Shown in pieces: positions 1 through 5,658 of a DNA stretch of 5,984 nt. The position numbers and the translations under genes are program-made. This DNA is from an uncultured Eubacteriales bacterium (GTDB lineage Bacteria > Bacillota > Clostridia > Oscillospirales > Acutalibacteraceae), in contig CAKRVQ010000074.1 in assembly GCA_934408795.1 (NCBI GenBank), positions 1 through 5,984 on the forward strand, given 5' to 3'. Position 1 is the stretch's first letter. Each line of letters begins with the position of its first letter. The notes beneath the pieces were generated by a model. That model did no database searches, was not told the DNA's origin, and was given only the letters and a program-made list of their open reading frames with translations.

Positions 1-436
1 TCTCAAGGCAATGCAGGGAAGGAAAGAGATTGTCGGGACGGTCGGCGCCGTAGATAACGGATGTCAGCCATTCGAAAAAACCGCTGCCGCTTATCTCGGG
101 CCTTTCCATAACCGTGGGAAAAACTATAAAGATAAGAAACGATATCAGCTTTGCAGCAGTCTCGGCAGCTATAAAGCGGTAAGCGGCATCTTTTGAGCGG
201 GTGATAATATACAGGTATGTCACTGCCCATTGAACGTATGCAAGAACATATATAACTATAAAAGGAGCAAAAAACGGTATTTTTGAGTCAAGCACCGTTT
301 CCACACTGTGGTAGGGTATGCCGAGAATGTTTACGATATTTCTCGACAGATAAAATGTTATGGTGTTTACAACTATCCATACAGTCACCGGGAAGAACAC
401 ATATGGTCTGATGACGGTTTTTGCTTTCTCTGACAT
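1..436 (-). CDS. PAP2-family membrane phosphatase (N-terminal part; gene runs off the left edge)
   Basis: This frame starts at the ATG at 436-434 and stays open for 145 codons to the window edge, so only the N-terminal part is present. The product starts MSEKAKTVIRPYVFF and has hydrophobic stretches at about residues 11-30, 54-78 and 95-109, consistent with membrane helices. At residues 136-143 it reads NLFPSLHC, the core PAP2 motif (P-S-x-H) in the form common in small clostridial PAP2 proteins related to the inositol-phosphorylceramide-synthase branch. Known PAP2 enzymes use this histidine and a later SRx5Hx3D motif, which lies outside the window, to dephosphorylate lipid phosphates such as phosphatidate or undecaprenyl pyrophosphate at the membrane. 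The substrate cannot be told from this fragment. A GAGGAG Shine-Dalgarno lies unusually close, about 3 nt before the ATG. The gene follows the FAD dehydrogenase on the same strand after a 125-nt gap. Confidence 0.85.
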   Translation of the reverse strand, partial: MSEKAKTVIRPYVFFPVTVWIVVNTITFYLSRNIVNILGIPYHSVETVLDSKIPFFAPFIVIYVLAYVQWAVTYLYIITRSKDAAYRFIAAETAAKLISFLIFIVFPTVMERPEISGSGFFEWLTSVIYGADRPDNLFPSLHCLE

Positions 437-462
437 ACTCTCCTCACAAATAGTCTGTACAA

Positions 463-492
463 TATCAGTTTACCACTTTCGTGAAAAAAAAA
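463..492 (-). promoter_or_regulatory. Weak candidate promoter for the PAP2 gene
   Basis: On the minus strand, TTTTCA is followed after 17 nt by TATTGT, each matching 4 of 6 consensus bases, and the PAP2 ATG lies some 25-30 nt further on. The upstream DNA is very T-rich on this strand, including a nine-base T run (A run at 484-492), and could act as an UP element. The hexamers are weak, so transcription from the FAD gene promoter may serve this gene instead. Confidence 0.25.
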
Positions 493-531
493 CAACAAAA
501 ATATAAATAACAGACGTATGCCCTGCCGCTC

Positions 532-553
532 TACAGGTGTCGCCGCGGACACA
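532..553 (-). other. Short hairpin just after the FAD gene
   Basis: Directly downstream of the FAD gene stop, the minus strand reads GTGTCCGCGGCGACAC, a 5-bp GTGTC/GACAC stem with a 6-nt loop. There is no T-tract right after it; the T-rich stretch comes about 40 nt later. It is therefore a poor intrinsic terminator, and read-through into the PAP2 gene is possible. Confidence 0.25.
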
Positions 554-561
554 AAAGGCGG

Positions 562-1956
562 TCAAATGAGCTTTCTGCCCATCAGCACACCCATTACCGA
601 AGCCATCATAAGTCCGCGTGTCCATCCGCTTGAGTCGCCGAGGCAGTGAAGTCCGGGTACATTGGTGTTAAGATCGGTGTCCATTTTCACGCGGTTTGAG
701 TAGAACTTAAGCTCCGGAGAATAGAGCAGTGTCTCATATGAAGCAAATCCCGGCACGACATTATCCGCAGCTTTAATGAAGTTGATAATGTTCATCATGG
801 TGCGGTAAGGCATGGCGGCGGTTATGTCGCCCGCGACCGCATCGGGAAGCGTGGGCTTGAGGTTCGATTCGCTCAATTCCTTCTGCCATGTGCGCTTACC
901 GTCAAGAATATCACCGAAACGCTGCACAAGTATATGACCGTTGGCAAGCATATTCGTAAGCTCTCCGACCTTTTGCGCATATGCTATCGGTTGATTGAAA
1001 GGAACGCTGAAATTGTGCGAGCAAAGTATGGAAAGGTTCGTGTTATCCGACTTCTTTTCCTTATATGAATGACCGTTGACGACCGCGAGATCGTTGTCAT
1101 AGTTTTCCTGACTTACAAATCCGCCGGGATTCTGGCAGAATGTGCGCACCTTGTTCTTGAACGGCTTCGGGTGGCCTATAAGCTTTGACTCATAGAGCAC
1201 TTCGTTTACCTTTTCCATTATTTCGTTGCGTACTTCAACACGCACACCGATGTCAACAGTGCCGGGAAGATGTGCGATATCGTGCTCCGAGCATAGCTTT
1301 TCAAGCCATTCGGCGCCTCTGCGTCCCGTGGCTATAACGGTATGCTCCGCTCGGATCTCCTGCACATTTTCACCCTTGTAATCATTGATGAGCACGCCGC
1401 GGCATATTCCGTCCTCAAGGATGAGATTATTGCATTCCCTTGAGAAGATGAGCTCTACGCCGTTATCGATGAGATACTTTTCGATCGCAAGATACAGATC
1501 CTGTGCCTTTTCGGTGCCGAGGTGACGAATGGGACAGTCGACAAGTTTGAGCCCCGCCTGAATGGCGCGCTTGCGTATCTCCTTGACCGCCTCATAGTTG
1601 CCGACACCTTCGACATGGGTATCGGCGCCGAATTCAAGATATATTTTGTCGGTGTAGTCAATGGTCTCCTGAACGAGCTCGTCGCCCATGAGCTGCGGCA
1701 GATCTCCGCCCACTTCGCTGCTGAGGGAAAGCTTACCGTCCGAGAATGCACCCGCACCCGAGAATCCCGTGGTAATATGACAGTACGGCTTGCAGTTCAT
1801 ACATTTTTTTGTCTTGGCTTTCGGACAGGAACGGCTTTCGACCGGCTTGCCTTTTTCGACTATCACGATTTTTTTCTTTGAACCCTTTTTGAGCATTTCG
1901 AGTGCGGTGAATATACCCGCAGGGCCGGCACCTATGATGACTACATCGGTTTTCAT
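562..1956 (-). CDS. FAD-dependent dehydrogenase/oxidoreductase (COG2509-type)
   Basis: The 464-residue product opens with a Rossmann FAD-binding fold: VVIIGAGPAG (GxGxxG at residues 9-14) followed by VIVEKG, where E34 would hold the adenosine ribose. It closes with the GR2-type flavin motif LHCLGDSSGWTRG (G440-D441), and an ATGRRGAEW segment sits at residues 209-217. Four cysteines at 44, 52, 55 and 59 precede a glycine-rich GFSGAGAFSDGKL stretch. Length and motifs fit the uncharacterised FAD-dependent dehydrogenases widespread in Clostridia, whose substrate and electron acceptor are unknown; cytoplasmic location is likely because no signal peptide or transmembrane segment is seen. The ATG at 1956 starts right before the Rossmann strand and is preceded by AAGGAG at a long spacing of about 12 nt. 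The gene lies 73 nt after galM but has its own promoter. The family call is firm; the reaction is not known. Confidence 0.9.
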   Translation of the reverse strand: MKTDVVIIGAGPAGIFTALEMLKKGSKKKIVIVEKGKPVESRSCPKAKTKKCMNCKPYCHITTGFSGAGAFSDGKLSLSSEVGGDLPQLMGDELVQETIDYTDKIYLEFGADTHVEGVGNYEAVKEIRKRAIQAGLKLVDCPIRHLGTEKAQDLYLAIEKYLIDNGVELIFSRECNNLILEDGICRGVLINDYKGENVQEIRAEHTVIATGRRGAEWLEKLCSEHDIAHLPGTVDIGVRVEVRNEIMEKVNEVLYESKLIGHPKPFKNKVRTFCQNPGGFVSQENYDNDLAVVNGHSYKEKKSDNTNLSILCSHNFSVPFNQPIAYAQKVGELTNMLANGHILVQRFGDILDGKRTWQKELSESNLKPTLPDAVAGDITAAMPYRTMMNIINFIKAADNVVPGFASYETLLYSPELKFYSNRVKMDTDLNTNVPGLHCLGDSSGWTRGLMMASVMGVLMGRKLI

Positions 1957-1996
1957 AATTACTTTTAACTCCTTGAAGAATGTGTGATTGCTTTTC

Positions 1997-2025
1997 CTTA
2001 TATCTTACGGTCTTTCGACTGTAAA
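1997..2025 (-). promoter_or_regulatory. Sigma-A-type promoter of the FAD dehydrogenase gene
   Basis: On the minus strand, TTTACA (+ strand 2020-2025) and TATAAG (1997-2002) are separated by exactly 17 nt, each matching 5 of 6 consensus bases. Transcription would start near 1990, giving a leader of about 35 nt that carries the AAGGAG ribosome site. The -35 box lies in the second copy of the duplicated galM 3' end. Confidence 0.6.
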
Positions 2026-2048
2026 ACGGCTATTCGACCGTAAAGCGG
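2014..2048. repeat. Imperfect 19-bp tandem duplication at the galM 3' end
   Basis: The 16-mers at 2014-2029 (ttcgactgtaaaacgg) and 2033-2048 (ttcgaccgtaaagcgg) match at 14 of 16 positions and are offset by 19 bp. On the minus strand the inner copy encodes the last residues of GalM (RFTVE, then TAG). The outer copy, shifted by one frame, also spells SRFTVERP and then TAA. The unit therefore repeats the end of the coding sequence just after its stop. Confidence 0.7.
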
Positions 2049-3070
2049 TATGCGGTTTTCGAAGCGAAGTTTTCGCCCTTTTTAAGGATGATACTCGGGA
2101 ATGACGGATTGTTGACCGCATCGTTGTATCCTTGTGTTTCAAGGCAAAAAGCTGAGTAGTTACGCTGAACTTCGCCTTTGTGATTCGGGATAGTCGCGCA
2201 TTTAAGAACATAAAACTGTATTGCGGGACGGTCTGTCGTGCAGATCATTTTTATACCTGTCGGCGGCGAATAGGCGGTCGCTGCGGGACTGCCGTCCTTC
2301 CTGCCGTTCAGTATGTAACAATGGTCAAATCCTTTTGCACGACGCATTTCGGTACATTTTGCCGATATGCGATCCGCGATCCTTGTCGGCTTGCGCAGGT
2401 CGGAAGGGGTACCGGCGACATTCAGGATCTCTCCCGTGGGCAAAAGGGCTTTGTCCGCTTTTAGCATACGGTCGGCATCTATTGAGATCATATGACCCGC
2501 AACAGACATTCCAGAGTCGCAGCCGGCGAGGTTAAAAAATGTGTGGTTTGTGGGATTAAAAGGGGTGTCCTTATCCGAGGCCGCATTGTAGGTAATGCTC
2601 AGCTCGCCGTCGTCCGTGATGCGGTATCGCACCGACATTCCGAGATTCCCGGGAAAGCCGTCGTCACCGTCGGGACTGTTATAGAAAAATGTAATACTGT
2701 CTTCCGTCTGCTCGGTCACCGAGAAGATGCGGCGGTCGAAGCCCGCCCTTCCGCCGTGCAGCGTGTTTCCGTTTTCGTTCTTAAACAGGGTGTATTCCTT
2801 GCCGCCCAGCGTAAACTTACCGCCTTTTATGCGATTTGCGACCCTCCCCACGGTCACACCGAAAAATCTCACTGCCTGACCGACGCGCGTGTCGGCGCTT
2901 TTTGTGCCGAGAATAACATCGGTAGGTTTGCCGTTTCTGTCGGGCACCGTCAGGGACACAAGCGCTGCGCCGTAATCGGTCACTGAAAACGAATATTTGC
3001 CGACAACCACTGTATACAACTTAGCGGCAGCGCCGCCGTATCCGATTCCGTAATCTGAGACTGTAATCAT
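2030..3070 (-). CDS. galM: Aldose 1-epimerase (galactose mutarotase)
   Basis: The 346-residue product has the length and motif order of GalM. It interconverts alpha and beta anomers of hexoses such as galactose and glucose in the cytoplasm, the entry step to the Leloir pathway. Visible motifs are GRVANRI (N79, R80), NTLHGG (H105), NPTNHTFFNL (H176, the general-acid histidine by family knowledge), GFDHCY (D249) and CLETQG (E311, the general base). All active-site positions known from the Lactococcus enzyme appear present. The ATG at 3070 has GAGG five bases upstream. It begins 15 nt after the alpha/beta-hydrolase stop, so the two are co-transcribed. The residues before the usual N-terminal strand (about 1-20) add a modest extension. 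The C-terminus YRFTVE is typical in place, but a near copy of its coding DNA follows the stop. The exact sugar is not shown by the sequence. Confidence 0.93.
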   Translation of the reverse strand: MITVSDYGIGYGGAAAKLYTVVVGKYSFSVTDYGAALVSLTVPDRNGKPTDVILGTKSADTRVGQAVRFFGVTVGRVANRIKGGKFTLGGKEYTLFKNENGNTLHGGRAGFDRRIFSVTEQTEDSITFFYNSPDGDDGFPGNLGMSVRYRITDDGELSITYNAASDKDTPFNPTNHTFFNLAGCDSGMSVAGHMISIDADRMLKADKALLPTGEILNVAGTPSDLRKPTRIADRISAKCTEMRRAKGFDHCYILNGRKDGSPAATAYSPPTGIKMICTTDRPAIQFYVLKCATIPNHKGEVQRNYSAFCLETQGYNDAVNNPSFPSIILKKGENFASKTAYRFTVE

Positions 3071-3085
3071 ATTGACCTCGTTCCT

Positions 3086-3931
3086 TTATTTCTCAGCGTG
3101 TTTTCTGTTGCTTCCGTACGACATCGGTTCGACATCATCCCTGCCGAAGAGCATCCAAAGCCAGTGAGAAGACATATCCATCCAGTTCCTGACCTCGGGC
3201 TCCCGCACTCCCGTAAGACCGTCGGCAGTGGCAAGACCGTGTCCGCCGTTTGTGAAAATATGGAGCTCGAACGGTCTGTTGTTTGCCGCCATGGCATTTG
3301 CAAAGCAAAGCGAATCTTCAACGGCGACCGCATCGTCCGAATATGTATGAAAAATAAATGACGGAGGGGTGTGCGCGCCGACCTGCTTTTCGGTGTCGAG
3401 CAGGTCTACGGTCGATTTGCGGTCACGCTTTCCGACAAGTCTGTCGACCTCGGGAACCATCCAGGAACGGGTGTTGATAACGGGATAGCCGAGAACGAGT
3501 GCATCGGGCTTGTTTTCACCGCTTTTGCATCCGCTCAGTTCCCGAATCTCGGCATTGTTCCAAAGTGTTCCGAGAGAGGCGCAAAGATGCCCTCCCGCAG
3601 AAAAACCGCATACTGCGATCTTATCGGGATCAATATGCCATTTCTCCGCATTTTCTCTTATGTACTTCATCGCCGTCGACAACTCAACGAGCGGGGTGGG
3701 GAAGACAGCCGCCTCTCCGCAGGTATACCTGAACACGAATGTGTTGAAACCCGTTCCCGAATAAAATGCTGCGATAGGATCCGCCTCGCGATCGGAGCAA
3801 AACCAATATCCTCCGCCGGGAACTACGACTACCGCCGGCCTTTTTGAAAGATACGGCATCTCGGCACTGTCCTCATACAAATATCCTTTGAGATAACAAC
3901 TGTCTGAAAAACGTTTTTCAATGTATTTCAT
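3086..3931 (-). CDS. Alpha/beta-hydrolase, acetyl-esterase-like
   Basis: The 281-residue product is a cytoplasmic alpha/beta-hydrolase with no signal peptide. It shows the oxyanion-loop motif VVVVPGGGY (residues 34-42), a READPIAAF helix, the nucleophile elbow GFSAGG (S111), the acid HTYSDDAVAVEDS (D199 by alignment with the usual HTxxD pattern) and the histidine NGGHGL (H231), so a complete Ser-Asp-His triad is visible. Related proteins (Abhydrolase_3, BD-FAE and xylan-esterase-like) remove acetyl or other acyl groups from sugars or small esters. Its place between a Nudix enzyme and galM supports a carbohydrate substrate, but this is inference. The ATG at 3931 overlaps the Nudix stop codon as TAATG and is preceded by AAGGTG at 7 nt, which indicates translational coupling. 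The tail after residue 262 is polar and looks like a loose extension. Confidence 0.88.
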   Translation of the reverse strand: MKYIEKRFSDSCYLKGYLYEDSAEMPYLSKRPAVVVVPGGGYWFCSDREADPIAAFYSGTGFNTFVFRYTCGEAAVFPTPLVELSTAMKYIRENAEKWHIDPDKIAVCGFSAGGHLCASLGTLWNNAEIRELSGCKSGENKPDALVLGYPVINTRSWMVPEVDRLVGKRDRKSTVDLLDTEKQVGAHTPPSFIFHTYSDDAVAVEDSLCFANAMAANNRPFELHIFTNGGHGLATADGLTGVREPEVRNWMDMSSHWLWMLFGRDDVEPMSYGSNRKHAEK

Positions 3932-4479
3932 TATAATTCACCTTTTGATCTGAGCAGATTTACTTTCAGTACGGCGGTTTGTGTCTTTGCGTCCTTGATC
4001 TCTCCCGCCATTATCATATCAACGGCAGTTTGGAGTGATATCTTTCTGATGTTCAGAAACTCATCCTCATCCGGATGGGTGTCGCCGAATGTCAGTCCGA
4101 CGGCGGCAAACATATATATGACCTCATCGCAGTACCCGGGTGAAGGGTAGAGTGTGCCGAGCGAAATGTATTTGTCCGCGGATGCACCCGTCTCCTCGCT
4201 GAGTTCGCGCTTTCCGCATTCAAGCGGTTCTTCACCGTTTCTGTCACGCTTTCCCGCCGGTATCTCAAGCGTGAGCTCCATATACGGATATCTGAATTGC
4301 TCAACGAGAATGACATCCCCGTCATCGGTCAGCGGGACAACGCACACACCGCCGGGATGCTCAACGACTTCGCGGATCGCTTCGTCTCCGTTCGGAAGCA
4401 GGGCTGTATCTTTTCTGAGATTGATGATCTTGCCCGAGTAGACGGTGTTCTTTATAAGAGTTTTTTCTTCACAGTTCAT
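3931..4479 (-). CDS. Nudix hydrolase, ADP-ribose pyrophosphatase type
   Basis: The 182-residue product (from the ATG at 4479) matches the cytoplasmic ADP-ribose pyrophosphatase subgroup, which splits ADP-ribose and similar nucleotide sugars into AMP and a sugar phosphate. It has an N-terminal EEKTLIKNTVYSGKIINLR strand region, VEQFRYPY (the element upstream of the active site) and LEIPAGKR leading into the Nudix box. The box ends in RELSEETG, with metal-binding glutamates at 95 and 96 and arginine 91. Relative to the strict pattern Gx5Ex7REUxEExGU there is one extra residue between G76 and E83. A GGAG site sits 9 nt before this ATG. The in-frame TTG at 4488 would put GGAG directly against the start codon, so I reject it. 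It is first in the operon, overlaps the esterase by one base, and follows a long leader. The symbol nudF would fit but is not certain. Confidence 0.9.
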   Translation of the reverse strand: MNCEEKTLIKNTVYSGKIINLRKDTALLPNGDEAIREVVEHPGGVCVVPLTDDGDVILVEQFRYPYMELTLEIPAGKRDRNGEEPLECGKRELSEETGASADKYISLGTLYPSPGYCDEVIYMFAAVGLTFGDTHPDEDEFLNIRKISLQTAVDMIMAGEIKDAKTQTAVLKVNLLRSKGEL

Positions 4480-4546
4480 AATAATCAACTCCGAACAAGC
4501 ATATAAAAGTATTATGACCGCAATCAGGCGTCGGGGAGTTAAGTGA

Positions 4547-4575
4547 CGGCAGATCGCCGAAAAAAACGACTGCCG
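4547..4575. repeat. Inverted repeat (9-bp bulged stem) in the divergent region
   Basis: CGGCAG-a-TCG on the left (4547-4556) pairs with CGA-CTGCCG on the right (4567-4575), leaving one bulged A and a 10-nt loop containing an A7 run (U7 in the minus-strand transcript). It lies in the leader of the Nudix operon and could be an RNA element or chance. Confidence 0.4.
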
Positions 4576-4602
4576 CCATGACCGCCCGCAGCGGCTTTAA
4601 TG

Positions 4603-4620
4603 TCGGTTCGATCGAACCGA
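4603..4620. promoter_or_regulatory. Perfect 18-bp palindrome TCGGTTCGATCGAACCGA, candidate operator
   Basis: The 18 bases are exactly self-complementary. On RNA they fold as a 7-bp stem with a GATC loop. The site sits about 35-50 nt downstream of the predicted start of the minus-strand operon and about 80 nt upstream of the M14 ATG, so a repressor bound here could control either side. On the plus strand it is followed by AAAACAGTTTTT, but the T-run begins 6 nt after the stem, so a terminator is less likely. It does not match the Gram-positive LexA box, whose half-sites face the other way. Confidence 0.5.
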
Positions 4621-4635
4621 AAACAGTTTTTATCT

Positions 4636-4643
4636 GAAGGGGG
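4636..4643 (+). promoter_or_regulatory. Shine-Dalgarno-like GAAGGGGG far upstream of the M14 ATG
   Basis: This purine run is the best ribosome-site candidate upstream of the M14 gene, but it lies 54 nt before the first ATG. At the right distance (9 nt) from it stands an in-frame ACG codon (4653), not a standard start. The first ATG at 4698 has no good Shine-Dalgarno of its own. Confidence 0.35.
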
Positions 4644-4661
4644 CATAACACCACGGATAAT

Positions 4662-4690
4662 ATTATAAAACATTGTGACTTTGATTTCAA
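4662..4690 (-). promoter_or_regulatory. Strong sigma-A-type promoter of the Nudix-esterase-galM operon
   Basis: On the minus strand, TTGAAA (+ strand 4685-4690, 5 of 6 consensus bases) is followed after exactly 17 nt by a perfect TATAAT (4662-4667). Transcription would begin near 4655 and run leftward. The promoter overlaps the region that appears to encode the N-terminus of the divergent M14 peptidase, so the two units share DNA. Confidence 0.7.
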
Positions 4691-4697
4691 CGGGCAA

Positions 4698-5555
4698 ATG
4701 AAGAATATATCAATGCTTTGCGAAAGGTATCCTTTTATATCCCGCTTTGAGATCGGAAAAAGTGTCTGCGGCAGACCGATAACGGTTTTAACAGTCGGGC
4801 AGGGAAGCATAAAAACGGTGTTTGCAGCCGCGTTTCACGGGTGCGAGCGGATAACTGCGACAGTTTTGCTGAACCTTGTCGAGGATCTGTGCAAAGCCGC
4901 CGAAGATAATATGCCGTTTTTCGGAATGAACACCGATGATCTATTAAAGAATAAGTCATTGTTCTTTATACCCGTTGTCAATCCCGACGGCTGCGAAATA
5001 TCTCTTAAGGGTCCTGCGGCTGCGGGTAGCTTTGAGCAGTCGGTAAAGCGGATATCCTGCGGACAGACCGAGCGGTGGAACGCTAATGCCAGAGGTGTGG
5101 ATATAAACCATAATTTTAACGCCGGCTGGGAAGAACTGCATGAGGTCGAGCGGGCGAACGGGATATTCGGTCCGTCGCCGAGAAGATACGGCGGTATAAG
5201 ACCCGAAAGCGAGCCTGAAACAAAGGCTCTTGTCGAACTTTGTCGAAAAACCGATTTTAACGCGGCTTTTGCTTTCCATTCGCAGGGAGAAGTTATTTAT
5301 TGGAAATACGGTACAAACGAGATAAAAAACGCTGCTTACATAGCGCGCACGGCAGCGGAACTCAGCGGATACGCACTTGATGCGCCTACCGGTCTTGCGG
5401 TGGGCGGCGGTTTCAAAGACTGGTTCTGCAATGAGTTTTCGCGTCCCGCATTAACGATAGAAATAGGAAAAGGTGTCAATCCCCTGCCGCCGACATCGGG
5501 CGCAAAAACGGTTGAACGGCTGCGCGCCATGTTTGCGTTTTTGATAAATGTATAG
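4698..5555 (+). CDS. M14-family zinc carboxypeptidase, cytoplasmic
   Basis: The 285-residue product carries the M14 zinc site HGCE (H47, E50) with the third ligand in FAFHSQ (H194), and the catalytic glutamate in LTIEIGKG (E255). NPDG (95-98) and NARGVDINHNF (130-140) are the other family blocks. Related Firmicutes enzymes cleave gamma-D-glutamyl-diaminopimelate or C-terminal residues of murein peptides, so peptide trimming in wall recycling is a reasonable inference. There is no signal peptide, so it should act in the cytoplasm. The position matching Arg145 of carboxypeptidase A is histidine (H138). The ATG at 4698 leaves only nine residues before RYPF, while the same frame is open back to 4638 and reads NIIKHCDFDFNGQ, resembling the usual family N-terminus. 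The true start may therefore lie upstream, possibly at the ACG at 4653. It is transcribed away from the Nudix operon. Confidence 0.9.
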   Translation: MKNISMLCERYPFISRFEIGKSVCGRPITVLTVGQGSIKTVFAAAFHGCERITATVLLNLVEDLCKAAEDNMPFFGMNTDDLLKNKSLFFIPVVNPDGCEISLKGPAAAGSFEQSVKRISCGQTERWNANARGVDINHNFNAGWEELHEVERANGIFGPSPRRYGGIRPESEPETKALVELCRKTDFNAAFAFHSQGEVIYWKYGTNEIKNAAYIARTAAELSGYALDAPTGLAVGGGFKDWFCNEFSRPALTIEIGKGVNPLPPTSGAKTVERLRAMFAFLINV

Positions 5556-5556
5556 A

Positions 5557-5570
5557 TCGTTTTTAAACGA
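5557..5570. repeat. Small inverted repeat after the M14 gene
   Basis: TCGTTTTTAAACGA begins two bases after the M14 stop and has 6-bp arms around a 2-nt centre. It is AT-rich and no T-tract follows on either strand, so it is at best a weak terminator or an mRNA-end structure. Confidence 0.25.
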
Positions 5571-5593
5571 AAGACACTAAAGTCGATCAAATC

Positions 5594-5620
5594 TTGCAGT
5601 GAATACACCGATGGTATAAG
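5594..5620 (+). promoter_or_regulatory. Extended -10 promoter of the small membrane protein gene
   Basis: TGGTATAAG at 5612-5620 is an extended -10 element (TGn before TATAAG, 5 of 6). A poor -35 candidate, TTGCAG (5594-5599), lies 15 nt upstream. The start would be near 5627, about 30 nt before the start codon, which suits the spacing to the ribosome site and suggests the gene is expressed on its own. Confidence 0.45.
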
Positions 5621-5658
5621 GGAACAATAGAAAAAAGCAAAAAAGGAGGTTGAAAACA

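Larger units (their letters stand above)
4480..4655 (-). promoter_or_regulatory. Long, possibly structured 5' leader of the Nudix-esterase-galM operon
   Basis: From the predicted start near 4655 to the Nudix ATG, the transcript would have about 175 nt of untranslated leader, unusually long for a small metabolic operon. It contains the 18-bp palindrome at 4603-4620 and a 9-bp stem with one bulge at 4547-4575 whose loop holds a U7 run. The GGAG ribosome site lies near its end. I recognise no known riboswitch consensus, and there is no hairpin followed directly by a T-run in this direction. Confidence 0.4.

Noticed and set aside
1522..1881. A 119-codon plus-strand frame opposite the FAD dehydrogenase
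   Set aside because: It is a shadow of the FAD gene, whose Rossmann and GD motifs are unambiguous.
2180..2986. Long open frames on the plus strand opposite galM
   Set aside because: They lie wholly antisense to a gene with complete GalM motifs, show no family motif and lack ribosome sites. They reflect codon bias of the real gene.
3371..3847. A 158-codon plus-strand frame opposite the alpha/beta-hydrolase
   Set aside because: It is antisense to a gene with an intact catalytic triad and no recognisable domain is encoded.
4480..4655. Possible ykkC-type (nucleotide-diphosphate) riboswitch before the Nudix gene
   Set aside because: Such riboswitches are known upstream of Nudix genes, but I cannot find the conserved ACGG and GGGA-AAAGCCC segments in this leader.
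4469..4810. A minus-strand frame of 113 codons crossing the divergent region
   Set aside because: It overlaps the operon promoter, the Nudix start and the M14 coding region, with no domain or ribosome site.
5557..5570. Rho-independent terminator after the M14 gene
   Set aside because: The stem is AT-rich with a 2-nt centre and no T-tract follows it.
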